From NCBI GenBank assembly GCA_030765055.1, contig CM060958.1, forward strand, positions 84,685,494-84,749,493: DNA of 64,000 nucleotides. Reading direction: 5' to 3'. This document shows, piece by piece, positions 35,320 to 45,655 of the stretch (position 1 is its first letter; each line of letters opens with the position of its first letter). Under the pieces are notes generated by a model that saw only the letters and a list, made by a program, of their open reading frames with translations, was not told the DNA's origin and did not search any database. This DNA is from Mantis religiosa (taxonomy: Eukaryota > Arthropoda > Insecta > Mantodea > Mantidae). The position numbers and the translations under genes are program-made.

Positions 35320-36013
35320 TATATGTTTGGAGGAATTTATTAACAGTGACGTCAAAATTAATCTCAGAAACTATTTGTAGTTGGTTTAATTAATACTCGT
35401 CACTTGTTTATATATTTCAGTTCATTCACATATCACCCAAGAACATTTAATAAATTTAAAAAGATCTTCAAGGAGCAAAATATCACCTTGGCACCTATTA
35501 ATAGACACTCAGTTTTAAATTGCTAAATTCAAAAACAAAAGATGAAGTCCCATCTGTTAACAGATCCGAAATATACCAGTTAAGTTGTAAGAATTGTGAA
35601 AAATGCTACATAGGTCAAACTAAAAGAAATCTAAAAACCAGAGTCAAAGAGCACTTTAGAAACATCAGATTGAAACAAGAAAATAAGTCAGCAGTAGCAT
35701 TTCATTTTTGGAATGAAAGCCATGACATTGATCCAAATCCAAAATTATTAAAAGGAGTGATAAACCAAAATAAATTGACAACATGGGAGAACATATTCAT
35801 TTGGAAAAATAAGGATCGCATAATGAACTTTGAAATCCCACCAGTAGATAATTTGACAAAGAAGTTCATAGTTTCACCACCAGAGAGAGCAGACAACAGA
35901 TGCCAGTTGGAAAGAGATTGAAAATGAAGGCAAATGCCTTTGAAACTAGTCTCTCATTAATATAAACAAGTAAGTGACGAGTATTAATAAACCAACTACA
36001 AATAGTTTCTGAG
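35320..36013 (+). mobile_element. Penelope-like element fragment with GIY-YIG endonuclease
   Basis: Flanked by a 14-bp duplication with one mismatch (ACTGATGTATTTTA at 35306-35319, partner at 36014-36027). Terminal inverted copies lie near 35363-35410 and 35966-36013. The open frame at 35520-35921 encodes C-K-N-C-E-K-C-Y-I-G-Q-T-K-R-N-L, R-V-K-E-H-F-R-N-I and S-A-V-A-F-H-F-W, the endonuclease of Penelope-like elements. The reverse transcriptase is missing. A weak hammerhead-like segment lies near 35905-35958 (stem I GAGA/TCTC, GAAACTAGTC). Confidence 0.85.
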
Positions 36014-36132
36014 ACTGATGTGTTTTACTTAAAAACTGTTAGAATCACAAACAACGTGTAAATTAAATAAGCAGAAATGCAAACAAGGCATGTTTTGCAC
36101 ACATGTATCTATTATAATATAATTTTGTATAT

Positions 36133-36271
36133 CGAGATTTAACTGTATTGGAACACCACAGTGAAGCGAAATAATTATTAATTTATAGATGAGTCGTATT
36201 TATTACACTTCTGCTTCGCTTACGTAAGTGAAGCAGATATGTAATAAATACGACTCATCTATAAATTAATA
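36133..36271. mobile_element. 139-bp palindromic insertion, 43-nt arms
   Basis: Arms 36175-36217 and 36230-36272 pair at 41 of 43 positions around a 12-nt loop. The flanks carry the perfect 14-bp duplication ATAATTTTGTATAT (36119-36132 and 36272-36285). The left extension reads CGAGATTTAACTGTATTGGA. Relatives are at 27795-27933, 43379-43473 and a fragment at 63575. Confidence 0.82.
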
Positions 36272-36285
36272 ATAATTTTGTATAT

Positions 36286-37021
36286 TGAATAACTTACACA
36301 GTAGTATACTCAAATCACAATGGTATAAGCTATTTCCAACTTGATGTTGTACATGCACGATTTCACAGCGGGAGCACCACATTCTATATGCAGGGCAACC
36401 CTCTCATCTTGATTGTGTCACTGCCATACCACAACAAACTACTTGATCAGCTACACATTTGGGAACAAAAGTTCTCACCCTAGTGATGACACTACCAGAA
36501 GAAAGAGATTCAAAGGAGCTTAATTAGTTATTAGTCTATTGCTAGTATCTATCCATTCTTTCCATAATCAAACGGGCGTGAGGAATGATAAACTGAGTGT
36601 AAAATATAGACTACTTTAAAGCCTGCACGTAGGCTCTTATAAGTCTATCTTTTGTTCACTATACTTGGAGTCAGTAGTAAAAAGTACTGCTTTTTTTTTG
36701 TCAGTTATTACTATTTTGTTATAAGACAAATTACACAATGGTCATATTGACCTTTCACTCTTGAAAAACAAAGGTTATGAACAAAATTATTATAGTGGTG
36801 GCAGTGTTAATCAAAGTAGTTTTAAGAGCGTACTACTCCAATGCTTAAGAGCACTCTAACAGATTAATAACAGCATGTTATACTTCCTAAGCTTGCATCA
36901 ATGGAAATAATATGCAGGATATGATGTATGTGGAGGCATTGTTTTGCATAAATTTGTTTATAATCAGCTATTCAATTACAAATGTGTGTATATATATAAT
37001 TTTGTGCTTCAATGTTGTTGT
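36286..37021 (+). other. Intron sequence, nothing recognised
   Basis: AT-rich, no coding or repeat signature seen. Confidence 0.55.
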
Positions 37022-37330
37022 TTTCAAATGCTAGGCTTTGGCATTGCAGCCATTAGCTCTCTTGCTCTCCAATATTTCTGTGTAGTGGGTCCGGCAGGTA
37101 GGGCTTCACAGGTTAAAAGATGTTCTTCAGTCATTTCCTCTTTGTTGCACAGAGGACAATTTGGACTTGTATAAATTCCTATTCTGTGTAAGTGTTTGGC
37201 CAAATAATAATGTTCCGTAAGTAATCTAAAATTTGCTACTGCAGCTTTACATGAGATTTCTGGAGTAATTTCTGGAATTTTAATTAAAATATTCCATTTT
37301 TTATCTTTGGCTTTGTTAGATATTGATTGG
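37022..37330 (-). pseudogene. LINE C-terminal fragment (same class as 32420)
   Basis: The minus strand reads F-R-L-L-T-E-H-Y-Y-L-A-K-H-L-H-R-I-G, then C-P-L-C-N-K and H-L-L-T-C, then Y-W-R-A-R-E-L-M. This is the Cys-His tail after RNase H. It parallels the 33940-34090 region of the + strand LINE but belongs to a diverged copy. Confidence 0.7.
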
Positions 37331-37372
37331 TTTTGTTTGTTTTTATATTTGTTTGTGATTATTTTTTTTTAT

Positions 37373-37680
37373 GCTTCAATGTATCATGGTCCTTACTCAT
37401 AGGAATACAAATATACTCCAATATGTAAGGACTATGATACAATGAAGCACAAAATTAATATAATTTTGAGTCAAACTAATACTCAATGCTCCATTTATTG
37501 CTAGTATTTACCTAGAACGCATTTCGTTAGGATCTTCCTAACATCAACTATTGTCGACTGAAAATGGAAGTGATGGCTTCCGAAATTAGTCCCTCGACAA
37601 TATAAAAATGTGACGAGTGTCAATAAACCGATTACAAATAGTTTTTCCAATTAATTTGGATGTCATTGTTACTAAATTCG
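37373..37680. repeat. Composite of Penelope element ends with hammerhead-like core
   Basis: Contains a small inverted repeat (37373-37396 with 37424-37447), then the terminus also found at 49410 (CTCAATGCTCCATTTATTGC), then the terminus of the 35320 family near 37615-37670. Between them, 37551-37600 folds as a 7-bp stem I TTGTCGA/TCGACAA, CTGAAAAT, stem II GGAAG/CTTCC and GAAATTAGTC. It joins ends of two Penelope families. Confidence 0.65.
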
Positions 37681-37808
37681 TCCAATCACAGATAGCTCTC
37701 TAAAGTATGCTTTCTGAATGTCGTGAAATATTGAAGTTCTGGAGCAAGTTCCTTCATTTTGGATAAAATACAGAAGAAAAGAAAGGAAAAAAAAAAAGAA
37801 ATATTATT

Positions 37809-37877
37809 ACTTATTGAGTCTTACTTTATGGAAACTTAAAATTTCACCAAGTTCTAATAAAGTATGACTCAATAAGT
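37809..37877. repeat. Inverted repeat, 21-nt arms
   Basis: Arms 37809-37829 and 37857-37877 pair at 20 of 21 positions around a 27-nt loop. GACTCAATAAGT recalls the GATGAGTCGTATTTATTAC arms elsewhere, but no flank duplication was recognised. Confidence 0.6.
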
Positions 37878-38120
37878 CTTTTAATATTAAATTAGCTTCA
37901 CTTTTAACAGTTCTTTTATTCATGACTATTTTACATCTATTAGTATTTGAACTCCTGTGCTTCAGGTTTAGAAGCCGGCATAAGATGGTGCTCTACAAAA
38001 AATATACTGCAACATTGAGCTGCAGATTTTAATGCATTTTGCTTCCTAGCTACTCATTACTTTCATCAGCTAGTTTCTTCTTGAGAAATAACACTTAATT
38101 GGTATCTCTCTATATTACAG

Positions 38121-38337
38121 CTCTTCTTGGATGATGGAAAAATAAAAATAGAACTGGAGACTGCAGGAAATCCAAAAGCATTGTTGGACAACTATGAGGA
38201 GACATTTAATGATGGTAAATGGCATCAAGTGGTGTTGACGGTGAGCACTAACAACTTGGTACTCAATATAGATGGTCGACCGATGAAGACAGTTCGTGTT
38301 TTATCCATTACAACCAGTGGTGAATACTTTATAGCAG
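38121..38337 (+). CDS. Nrx-IV: Nrx-IV exon, middle of LamG2
   Basis: Exon of 217 nt after TTACAG and before GTAAAT (38338), phase 0 in and phase 1 out. L-F-L-D-D-G-K-I-K, then N-D-G-K-W-H-Q-V-V and L-N-I-D-G-R-P are typical of LamG domains. A run of 55 A starts 48 bp past the donor; reading on into the intron would give a spurious polylysine tail. Confidence 0.95.
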
Positions 38338-38384
38338 GTAAATACAAAGTACTTTCATTCATTTATAAGCAAACATTGCTTTTC

Positions 38385-38385
<1 letters not shown>

Positions 38386-38440
<55 letters not shown>
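38386..38440 (+). repeat. 55-base A homopolymer
   Basis: Uninterrupted A run starting 48 bp after the donor of Nrx-IV exon 38121-38337. Its exact length is likely unreliable in the assembly. Confidence 0.9.
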
Positions 38441-38442
<2 letters not shown>

Positions 38443-39139
38443 ACTTTTTCATTCAGTTCTTATATCATTCATACAATAGGTATAGAATTCATTCCAATTT
38501 TCTGTAGGGGAGTACAAAACAATATATTCTGGACAGGTTGAGTCAGATTGAAAAATCCAATACCATAGCCCGGATTTGGCCTACACATGGCTGGTGTGAA
38601 AGAACAATTTAATTTCTATTAAAACAATATATGTTTGAAAAATGGCCTTGAAAGCCATGACACTGCTTTATTTCTCTGAACAGCTGAAAATAGACAAGAA
38701 TTGTATCATCGGTACAAAATCACAAGGCCATCATATAACATTTTAGGTTTGGGTTAAGGTGCCAACTAGTTTTATTCAGGTTTTTCTTTGCTTCATAGGA
38801 AAAATATTGGGTGGTAACTTTGGAGCTTTAAGGAGAGATTAATAATCCCATCCTGTCAAGGTTAGATTTGCTAACTTCATGACTCATTGGATGGTATAAA
38901 TAAAAATGAGCATTAATTTCCTGTAGTTAAAGATTTTCTTCTCAACCTTGTGAAGTAAAGCTTGCAGATGTAGACCACTGATGTATTGCTTGCAAAATGG
39001 TATAAATAAAAGCAAATCCTGTTCACTTATTATTTTTTGAGGTACTTGAATAGGTACCTCAGCTTGCTCAGTTGCAAATAGTACCATGGTGGAGTTCATA
39101 AAGGTCTTTCTTAAGTTTATAAAAGACCTAAGGACTTGG

Positions 39140-39530
39140 ATTTGAGTAAATACTGTCACGAGACACTTGGTATTTGCCAAGAGATAGAAGCGGGGGTGAA
39201 AGAGACAGATAGCGTCCAAGCCAAGCCCGCGGACCGATGAGTGCTGGGCACTTGCTGAGAGAGAGTGAGAGAACAACAGAGGGAGAAAGAGATGGAGATA
39301 GTCTGGATGTTCTCGCTCCAACACGAAAGTCCGTGAAACTTCAGGAGCTTTCGAGAAACTATGGTTCAGTTATAAAAGCGACTGGAGTGGACAGTTAGTG
39401 TACAGTGAGAGCTGCTAGAGAGTGGTCAATGGTCATTTTTTGTGTGGATATTTAAACTGTATCGTGTTGCGAGTTGAGAACTGATAAATGTCTAGTGATT
39501 TGAAATTGAATTATTTTGTTTGTTTACGTG
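39140..39530 (+). repeat. Probable LTR-like fragment with core promoter features
   Basis: GC-richer stretch with TATAAAAG at 39371-39378 and purine-rich repeats (GAGAGAGTGAGAGA) similar in style to the LTR region at 54780-55180. No matching second LTR or coding region was found next to it, so the call rests on composition and the TATA box only. Confidence 0.35.
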
Positions 39531-39553
39531 TGGTTACGTGTGTTTGTTTACAT

Positions 39554-39945
39554 GTGGATTTGAACCAGGAGATCCGTGGTTCAAATCCCGGCCATGGCAT
39601 TGAATTTTTCATGTTGACTCTTAACTATAAAAAGTCTTAGCCTATATACGGCTAGTGTTAAGAAATGATTAATTTCCATCAATTAACTTAAATAATAAGA
39701 GTTAAATGATGAAGCCTGGGACTCAAGTACTTACGGTAGTAAGTTGCCACAAACGGTGTATCTCGAATGTGAGAGCCCCTAGTGGTCTGCCGGGAAAATA
39801 TGAGTCAAATGGAGAGTTTAATGTCAGGACGGCATGTTGGCCATGGTAGCTCAATGGGTTAGAGCGACTGGATGGAAACCAGGAGATCCGTGGTTCAAAT
39901 CCCGGCCATGGCATTGAATTTTTCATGTTGACTCTAACATATATG
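39554..39945 (+). repeat. tRNA-like family 4, two direct copies
   Basis: A 5'-truncated copy (39554-39688: B box GTGGTTCAAATCCC, tail TATATACGGCTAGTG) is followed directly by a longer copy (39690-39945) with head, A box TAGCTCAATGGGTTAGAGCG, B box and GGCCATGG arms. Here the units are head-to-tail, unlike the inverted pair at 29309. Confidence 0.72.
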
Positions 39946-39974
39946 CATGTTTACAGTCTCTGCTATCTCAAACA

Positions 39975-41220
39975 ACTTTGATCTGTGGTCTTCTAGTACT
40001 AAGCAATGAACTTTTTTCAATAAATTCTGGAGTTGACTTGCACAGGGCATCCAGAGTGAGGCTTATCACTGAGGCTCGTTCATTCCATTTTAAACTCTGC
40101 AACCCACCTTTTAATCATTGTATATGAAGGGACAAAGCCTTTCAATTTACTGTCATTCCTCCTTAATTCCTTTAGGCCTTAAGCCTTTCAAATGGAAGTA
40201 TTTAATCACTGCTCATTTTTCCAAGTCCTCCATTTTCGTGAAACCTCTACACTTGTCTTGTTTAAAATGCTTTCATTCAAAAACTAAACAAGCTATTGTC
40301 CTGTAACTATGGATACAAGCTAGTCTAGAGTTAAACTATAGATGCTACCCATCAAACTGGCCCAATGGCACCAATATCTGTGTGAGGTTTGAATTATCAG
40401 CCGACCCTTGTATGAGACAGATTAAATGTATAAAATTTCAGAAGATCAGGCCGCACCTAACTTAAGATTTAAGAAATATTTTTTTTCATTTTTTAAAATA
40501 GTTGTCTTTTATATCAATGAGGGTAGCTCAACTTTTTAATTTTATAATATCCCCATTAAAGAATATTAATTCATCTGGAAAGGTTCAACCTCATTATTTG
40601 TTATTTATCTTCTTCCACCAAGCCTTTTGTCAGGTTTAGAAACAACAAATAAATGCTGAGAGTTAATTCCACAAGATGTAGAAGGATTTGGTGGTGAAAA
40701 TGTTGCAGGTTTTCAGTAACAATCCCAGATGTTTGTGAAAGCTCATTATTGTGATAAAAGAGAACTTTTTTTTTTAGAAAAAAAAAAACAACAAAGTGAC
40801 CCTTCCCACCCCCACCCCCCCATTTAGTGCAGTGGTGAAGTATAATATTCCCTGAGATAAATTTGCCCTTCTGGAAGTATCAATGAGCACCGTACCATGG
40901 ACATCCCAGAAAAACATGGTCATTGCTTTTCCTAATGACATAATTGTTTTTTATTTCTTTATTGCAGTTCACAGGTTTGCACCACTCTGGGCTGCTCTTT
41001 GACTCTTGTGTGCTCTGATGAATCCAATTTTCTTCTACTGTTATAAAAGCTTAGAGAAACACACCGGGAATTTTTCACTTATGCACGTTTTTGTTACAGT
41101 CTTGTCATTCATAGTAGTTTTGAAATGCCTTGAGTGTTCACCGGTTGAAAAGAAATGTATAACCAGGTTTAGATTCAGCAATTTATAAACCATGAAAAAC
41201 AGAGGAAAAATTCCATGATG
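39975..41220 (-). pseudogene. Decayed mariner transposase (SETMAR-like)
   Basis: Minus-strand fragments in the right order: F-N-R near 41150, E-E-N-W-I-H-Q-S-T-Q-E-S-K (the D-E-T-W box with Asp changed to Glu) near 41030, V-F-L-G-C-P-W-Y-G near 40910, and L-F-Y-H-N-N-E-P-S near 40760. N-terminal-like pieces (K-E-x-L, S-G-C-P-V-Q near 40045) come last, so the element is rearranged as well as degenerate. Confidence 0.55.
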
Positions 41221-41912
41221 TTGATTCTTAATGATTGGGTATTTTTGTTGGGGTTAAAGCCTTCAAAACAAAGTAAATCATAACTCATATTTCAGTTTTA
41301 TCCATTTTGTGATAGCAATATTTGTAATATGATCATCGTAAACAAGTGACTATACTTACAATTCTAAAACTTTACAGTGCATCATCTAAAGGATGATCCT
41401 TAGCAATTATCACAGTAATTTAATTTTCTTGACATCTCTGTGTCAGGCTGAGAATGTTTTAGAATGCTCTTTGTAGAATCTGCAAGGTTATGGAACTTTG
41501 AGAGTGATATTTTGCAGTCATGTTAAAATCTGAGCTTTATAGTGTGATAAATACATATTTTAAAGAATTGTACTTGTTAAAATTCTTTTTATGTAGTGGA
41601 TTTGGAACCACAGATAATGTGTGCTTGATTGTTACAAATGCATTTCATTGTAGCACATCTTTCAGTAACATTGTGAATTTGTTTTGTTTCTTTTCAAAAA
41701 TAATTGCCAAAACTGAATTTAATAAACAAAGAGCTCTACATTGTGACACAGACCATAGGATTGGTAAAGAGTGAAAAGAAAAAAATAGGTTGTACACAAG
41801 AGCTGCACTACATTTTGTAGTTTTTATTCAAAGAATAAAAAATAGGAAATAATACGAAATAAATTTCACACCTCAGTATGTTGGTGGCAGAGAAATAAAC
41901 TGCAGTATATTT

Positions 41913-42041
41913 CTCAGAAACTATTTGTAGTTGGTTTATTAATACTTGTCACTTACTTGTGACAAGTATTAATAAACCAACTACAAATAGTTTCTGAGAT
42001 TAATTTTGACGTCACTGTTACTAAATTCCTCCAAACACATA
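41913..42041. mobile_element. Minimal 129-bp Penelope-derived palindrome
   Basis: Perfect 40-nt arms (41913-41952 and 41959-41998) around a 6-nt loop, then a 43-bp extension ending CTCCAAACACATA. It is flanked by the perfect 12-bp duplication TGCAGTATATTT (41901-41912 and 42042-42053). The arm sequence AACTATTTGTAGTTGGTTTA equals the ends of the Penelope copy at 35320-36013. No coding sequence remains. Confidence 0.88.
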
Positions 42042-42071
42042 TGCAGTATATTTGTCTAAATGACCTTGTTG

Positions 42072-42106
42072 TCGACGGGCCCTAAAACACCACACACTCA
42101 CTCACT
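42072..42106 (-). repeat. Second copy of the 53-bp micro-insertion sequence
   Basis: Reads, on the minus strand, GAGTGAGTGAGTGTGTGGTG followed by TTTTAGGGCCCGTCGACAAC, matching most of 19178-19230. No flank duplication was recognised. Confidence 0.6.
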
Positions 42107-42699
42107 CCTCAATATTAACATTTTCAACAACTACATTGTCATATCTGCAATCGTATGAAACTGACAAGCAGTTCCTATCCAGTACAAGGCAATACACAGT
42201 TGTTGCACTTTTGCATATTGTATGTTGAATGTAATGTTCAGTATCCAGAAAAGCACGCTTTTTCTTTTTAAGTAAGAAGAAATGCATATGAAGTTAAATG
42301 GGAGTAGATTATATAAACGGTTTGAGAATTATAATGTATAATTTAGGTGGTAGAGATAATGAATGGGTTATTAATTGCTGTAAATAATAGTGTACTTATT
42401 ATATGGATGTAATGTATATTTTGTATTGTTAAGAAACTGTTATAATTGCATGTAATTGGATATAAACAGCAAAGAGCCTGGCTGAATTCCTAGTTATATC
42501 CAAAATTGTAATTACTTAGCATTAATAAATGAAGTAGCTGACTTGCTCGCTTGCTCACTCACTCAAATCCGCTGCTAAGAGAATTATACATTTCTCAAAT
42601 ATTGTATATTTGTTATATTTAATATTTTTCTTCTTTGAGTAAATAAGAATTTTCATTATTTATTTTGCTCTTATTATGTATATTTTGTTTCCTTCACAG
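42107..42699 (+). other. Intron sequence before exon 42700
   Basis: AT-rich, ending in a pyrimidine tract (TTTTGTTTCCTTCACAG). No other feature recognised. Confidence 0.6.
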
Positions 42700-42800
42700 G
42701 TACACCAGCAGGAATGATAACCAATAAGGGTTTTGTGGGTTGCATGAGAATGATCAGTGTTGATGGCAACTATAAATTGCCAACAGACTGGAAAGAAAAT
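42700..42800 (+). CDS. Nrx-IV: Nrx-IV exon, end of LamG2
   Basis: Exon of 101 nt after TTCACAG and before GTGAGT (42801), phase 1 in and phase 0 out. G-F-V-G-C-M-R-M-I holds the first Cys of the C-terminal LamG disulphide. The partner Cys lies at the start of the next exon. Confidence 0.94.
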
Positions 42801-43378
42801 GTGAGTTTAATGTCTGATATTATTTTCTTTGTTTTAAGAAATAAAATTCAACATTAAAAAATGTAAGAGAAAAAAAGAAAGAGTAATTTGGTGCCTTACA
42901 TTGACATGACTACTTCTCTTCTATAAATCATTTCCACTGAAGTTTACTCTTCTATCATGTTAATCCAGATAATTGTTTGCAAAAATGCTTTTGCTACACA
43001 TTTCATTGCAAGAAATATAGCAGGCTTAATGATAGTAATTTCAAAAGCTGGTTGCCATCTGTTGGGTTTAAATTCTGCTCTTTGGTTGCCCATTTGAGGA
43101 AAAAAAGTGAACATAATTTCTAGGCCATCTCATAGCGACTAGCTTTTAAAAGTTTTTACTATCATGTAAAACATTCTGTACTCCCATATTTCCTTTGCAC
43201 TAAATGAAAATTAAGCAATATGATAATTTCTGCAAATGTTTATCCCATTTAATATGAAATATAAGAATAAACATGTTTAAGAATATTTTATACAAGAGTT
43301 AGTATAGAAAGTCATACAAGTGCATTCATCAAATGTTTTGTTTTTGAGTTTCACTGTTCTTTCTAATCAAAATATATA

Positions 43379-43473
43379 TCGAGATTTAACTGTATTGGAA
43401 CACCACAGTTAAGCGAAATAATTATTAATTTTTAGATGAGTCGTATTTATTACACATCTAAAAATTAATAATA
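43379..43473. mobile_element. Shortened palindromic insertion of the 36133 family
   Basis: Starts CGAGATTTAACTGTATTGGA like 36133-36271. One arm is truncated, leaving a 17-bp hairpin ATTATTAATTTTTAGAT around GAGTCGTATTTATTACAC. The flanks share AAAATATATA (43369-43378 and 43474-43483). It lies 66 bp upstream of the EGF exon acceptor. Confidence 0.7.
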
Positions 43474-43539
43474 AAAATATATACTTTTTGACCAATGAAC
43501 CATTAAAAAATGTATTAATTGCTTGATATCTATTAATAG

Positions 43540-43699
43540 GAATATTGCTGCAAGAATGAAGTGGTATTTGACACTTGTCAGATGATAGATAGATGCAACC
43601 CAAATCCGTGCAAGCATTCAGGAATATGTGAGCAGAATTCAATGGAGTTTTTCTGTAATTGCTCTAACACTGGATATGCTGGTGCAGTTTGTCACAGTT
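43540..43699 (+). CDS. Nrx-IV: Nrx-IV exon, LamG2 end plus EGF-like repeat
   Basis: Exon of 160 nt after TAATAG and before GTAAGT (43700), phase 0 in and phase 1 out. It begins E-Y-C-C, closing LamG2, and then encodes a six-cysteine EGF-like repeat: C-N-P-N-P-C-K-H-S-G-I-C, F-F-C-N-C, and a final V-C-H. This is the EGF repeat that separates LamG2 from the fibrinogen-like region in Caspr and Nrx-IV. Confidence 0.95.
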
Positions 43700-43845
43700 G
43701 TAAGTATATTCAAGTCTTTTAAGAAATGCAACAATCACTTTTATAACCATTCTTCCTTAAGGAGATTTAAAATGAAAACTGAACATTACAATAACAAAGT
43801 AAAATTACAATTCCTTTCTTGGAAGTATTGAAAACAGTGTTATAA

Positions 43846-45655
43846 TAAATTAAATTTAAAGGGAGTTGATTAATGACGCTAAGCAACACTTTTAAATTTT
43901 TCTGGAACATATTTCAGAGACTTTGCCTACATCCTCAACCAGCCATCGACTGGTTCTCATTGGTGTAGTTGATATTTTGTCATAGGTGTCCTTTGGTGGC
44001 AGTTCAAGAAACTTGCTGAACAAATCTTTCTGGAGGATGTCGAATTTGAATACTTTGTTCCTATTTTTTGAAATGAAGATTTGTTCCCATGTGGATAGTT
44101 CTTGTTTTCCTAATGTATGTTTTAGTAATTTTGGTTCTGGATTTATGTTGTGTTTTTTTTTTTCTTTCTTTTTTTTTTCTTTTTTTTTTTTCCCAAAAAT
44201 GCGTGGCAACTGCTGATTTTTCTAATTGTTTATATTTTATGTTCCCAAAGTGTTCCTATGCTCTTGTTTATAAATTTCTTTTGGTTTTTCCAATATAAAT
44301 TTGACTACAGTCACTGCATTCAATTTGATATATACCAGATTTTTTGTTAGATGGGATGGCATCTTTGATGTTTGAGCAAATTAGGTTTTTTAAGGAGAAA
44401 TGGTTGATTGGTGCTAGTTAAATGTTTTGTTTTTTGAAGACTTTTTTGAATTTGTCAAAGGCCCATGGATGGTAAGTGAATTGTTTGAAAATCATATTAG
44501 TTTCTGTAGCTGAGAGGGTTGTGGTTTCCTTTAATAGCTTCTTTTTTGCTAAGTTCACTTATTTGTCTACTAATGATTTGGGAAAGTCATTTTTTTGTGC
44601 TATTTCAATAATTTTGTTGTATTCTGTTTTGTATTCTTCTGCTGTGAGAGGGATGTTGACCAGTCTGTGTGCTAAGCTATTGAAGATTGCCTGTTTGTGG
44701 GATCTTGGGTTGTAGCCATTAGCTTTTATGTAGTTGTCTGTCTGTGTTGGTTTTCTGTAAATGCCAAAGTTTAGTCTGTTTTTATTTCCCATTATTTTTA
44801 AATCCAAAAATGGTAAATACTCATCTTTTTCTATTTCTACAGTGAACTTGATGCTTTTTTCTTGGATATTTAGAAGTTTTAGTGCATCACTGATGTGTTT
44901 TTTTGGTACTATTGCAAAGATGTCATCCACATATTGTTGCCAGAGTGTGAATATCCAAGGGAAACCGTTGGTGATCCTTATTTCTAATGCACTCATGTAC
45001 AGATCGGCCAGGAAGGGTGATAGGGGGTTGCCCATTGCTAAACCTGAAGTTTGGTGGAAATATTTTGTTTGAAACTGGAAGAAATTTTGTTCTATGCATA
45101 ATTTGGTTAGATCAATGTAATCTGAAATTTCAGGTGATGACATTCCAAGTGATTTGAGCCATTTTTCTATCAATGGTGGGAGTTGTTTTACTGGTATGCT
45201 GGGAAACAGTGATATAACATCAAACGAGACTAGTGTATCCTCTTCTTTTAGTTCAGTATCCTTAATGTGTTTTATAAGTTCATAGGTGTTTTTTATGCTT
45301 AGGCTGTAAAATTTTGGAAATAGTTGAATTTGTTTATTAGCCACTTTGCAAGTTTGTATGTTGGTGAATTTATACTGCTAACTATAGGTCTCATTGTTAT
45401 GAATGGTTTGTGTATTTTGGGTAAGCTATAAAGTCTAGGTAAGGTTGGGTTATCTGGTTTAACTGTATATTTGTTTGGTATTGTGCTTGATTTTTCTATT
45501 GATTTTTCAAATGATTGTATGTAAGTTGTTAAAGGATTTTTGTTAATGATTTCATATTCATTGTCAGTTAGCATTTCTTCCATTTTTCAATATAATCTGA
45601 TATATCCATTATGACTATCTTGTTACCTTTGTCTGCCTTTGTGTATATAACGTTT
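43846..45655 (-). mobile_element. Penelope-like element with reverse transcriptase and endonuclease
   Basis: The most complete Penelope copy. On the minus strand, 45583-45299 holds the N-terminal RT part (L-P-R-L-Y-S-L-P-K-I-H-K, M-R-P-I-V-S-S). The 261-codon frame 45344-44559 holds motif A F-D-V-I-S-L-F, motif B S-G-L-A-M-G-N-P-L-S-P-F and motif C Y-V-D-D. The GIY-YIG domain follows (44340-44200, broken by a polypyrimidine run) with its tail at 44209-43892. The 3' end has a hammerhead-like core, stem I CTGG/CCAG (43939-43942 with 43902-43905), and matches the ends of the 29823 and 50135 palindromes. Two frame breaks mean it is not intact. Confidence 0.88.

Noticed and set aside
38127..38507. 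Protein with a polylysine tail
   Set aside because: It is read-through of the LamG2 exon past its donor at 38338 into a 55-A homopolymer.
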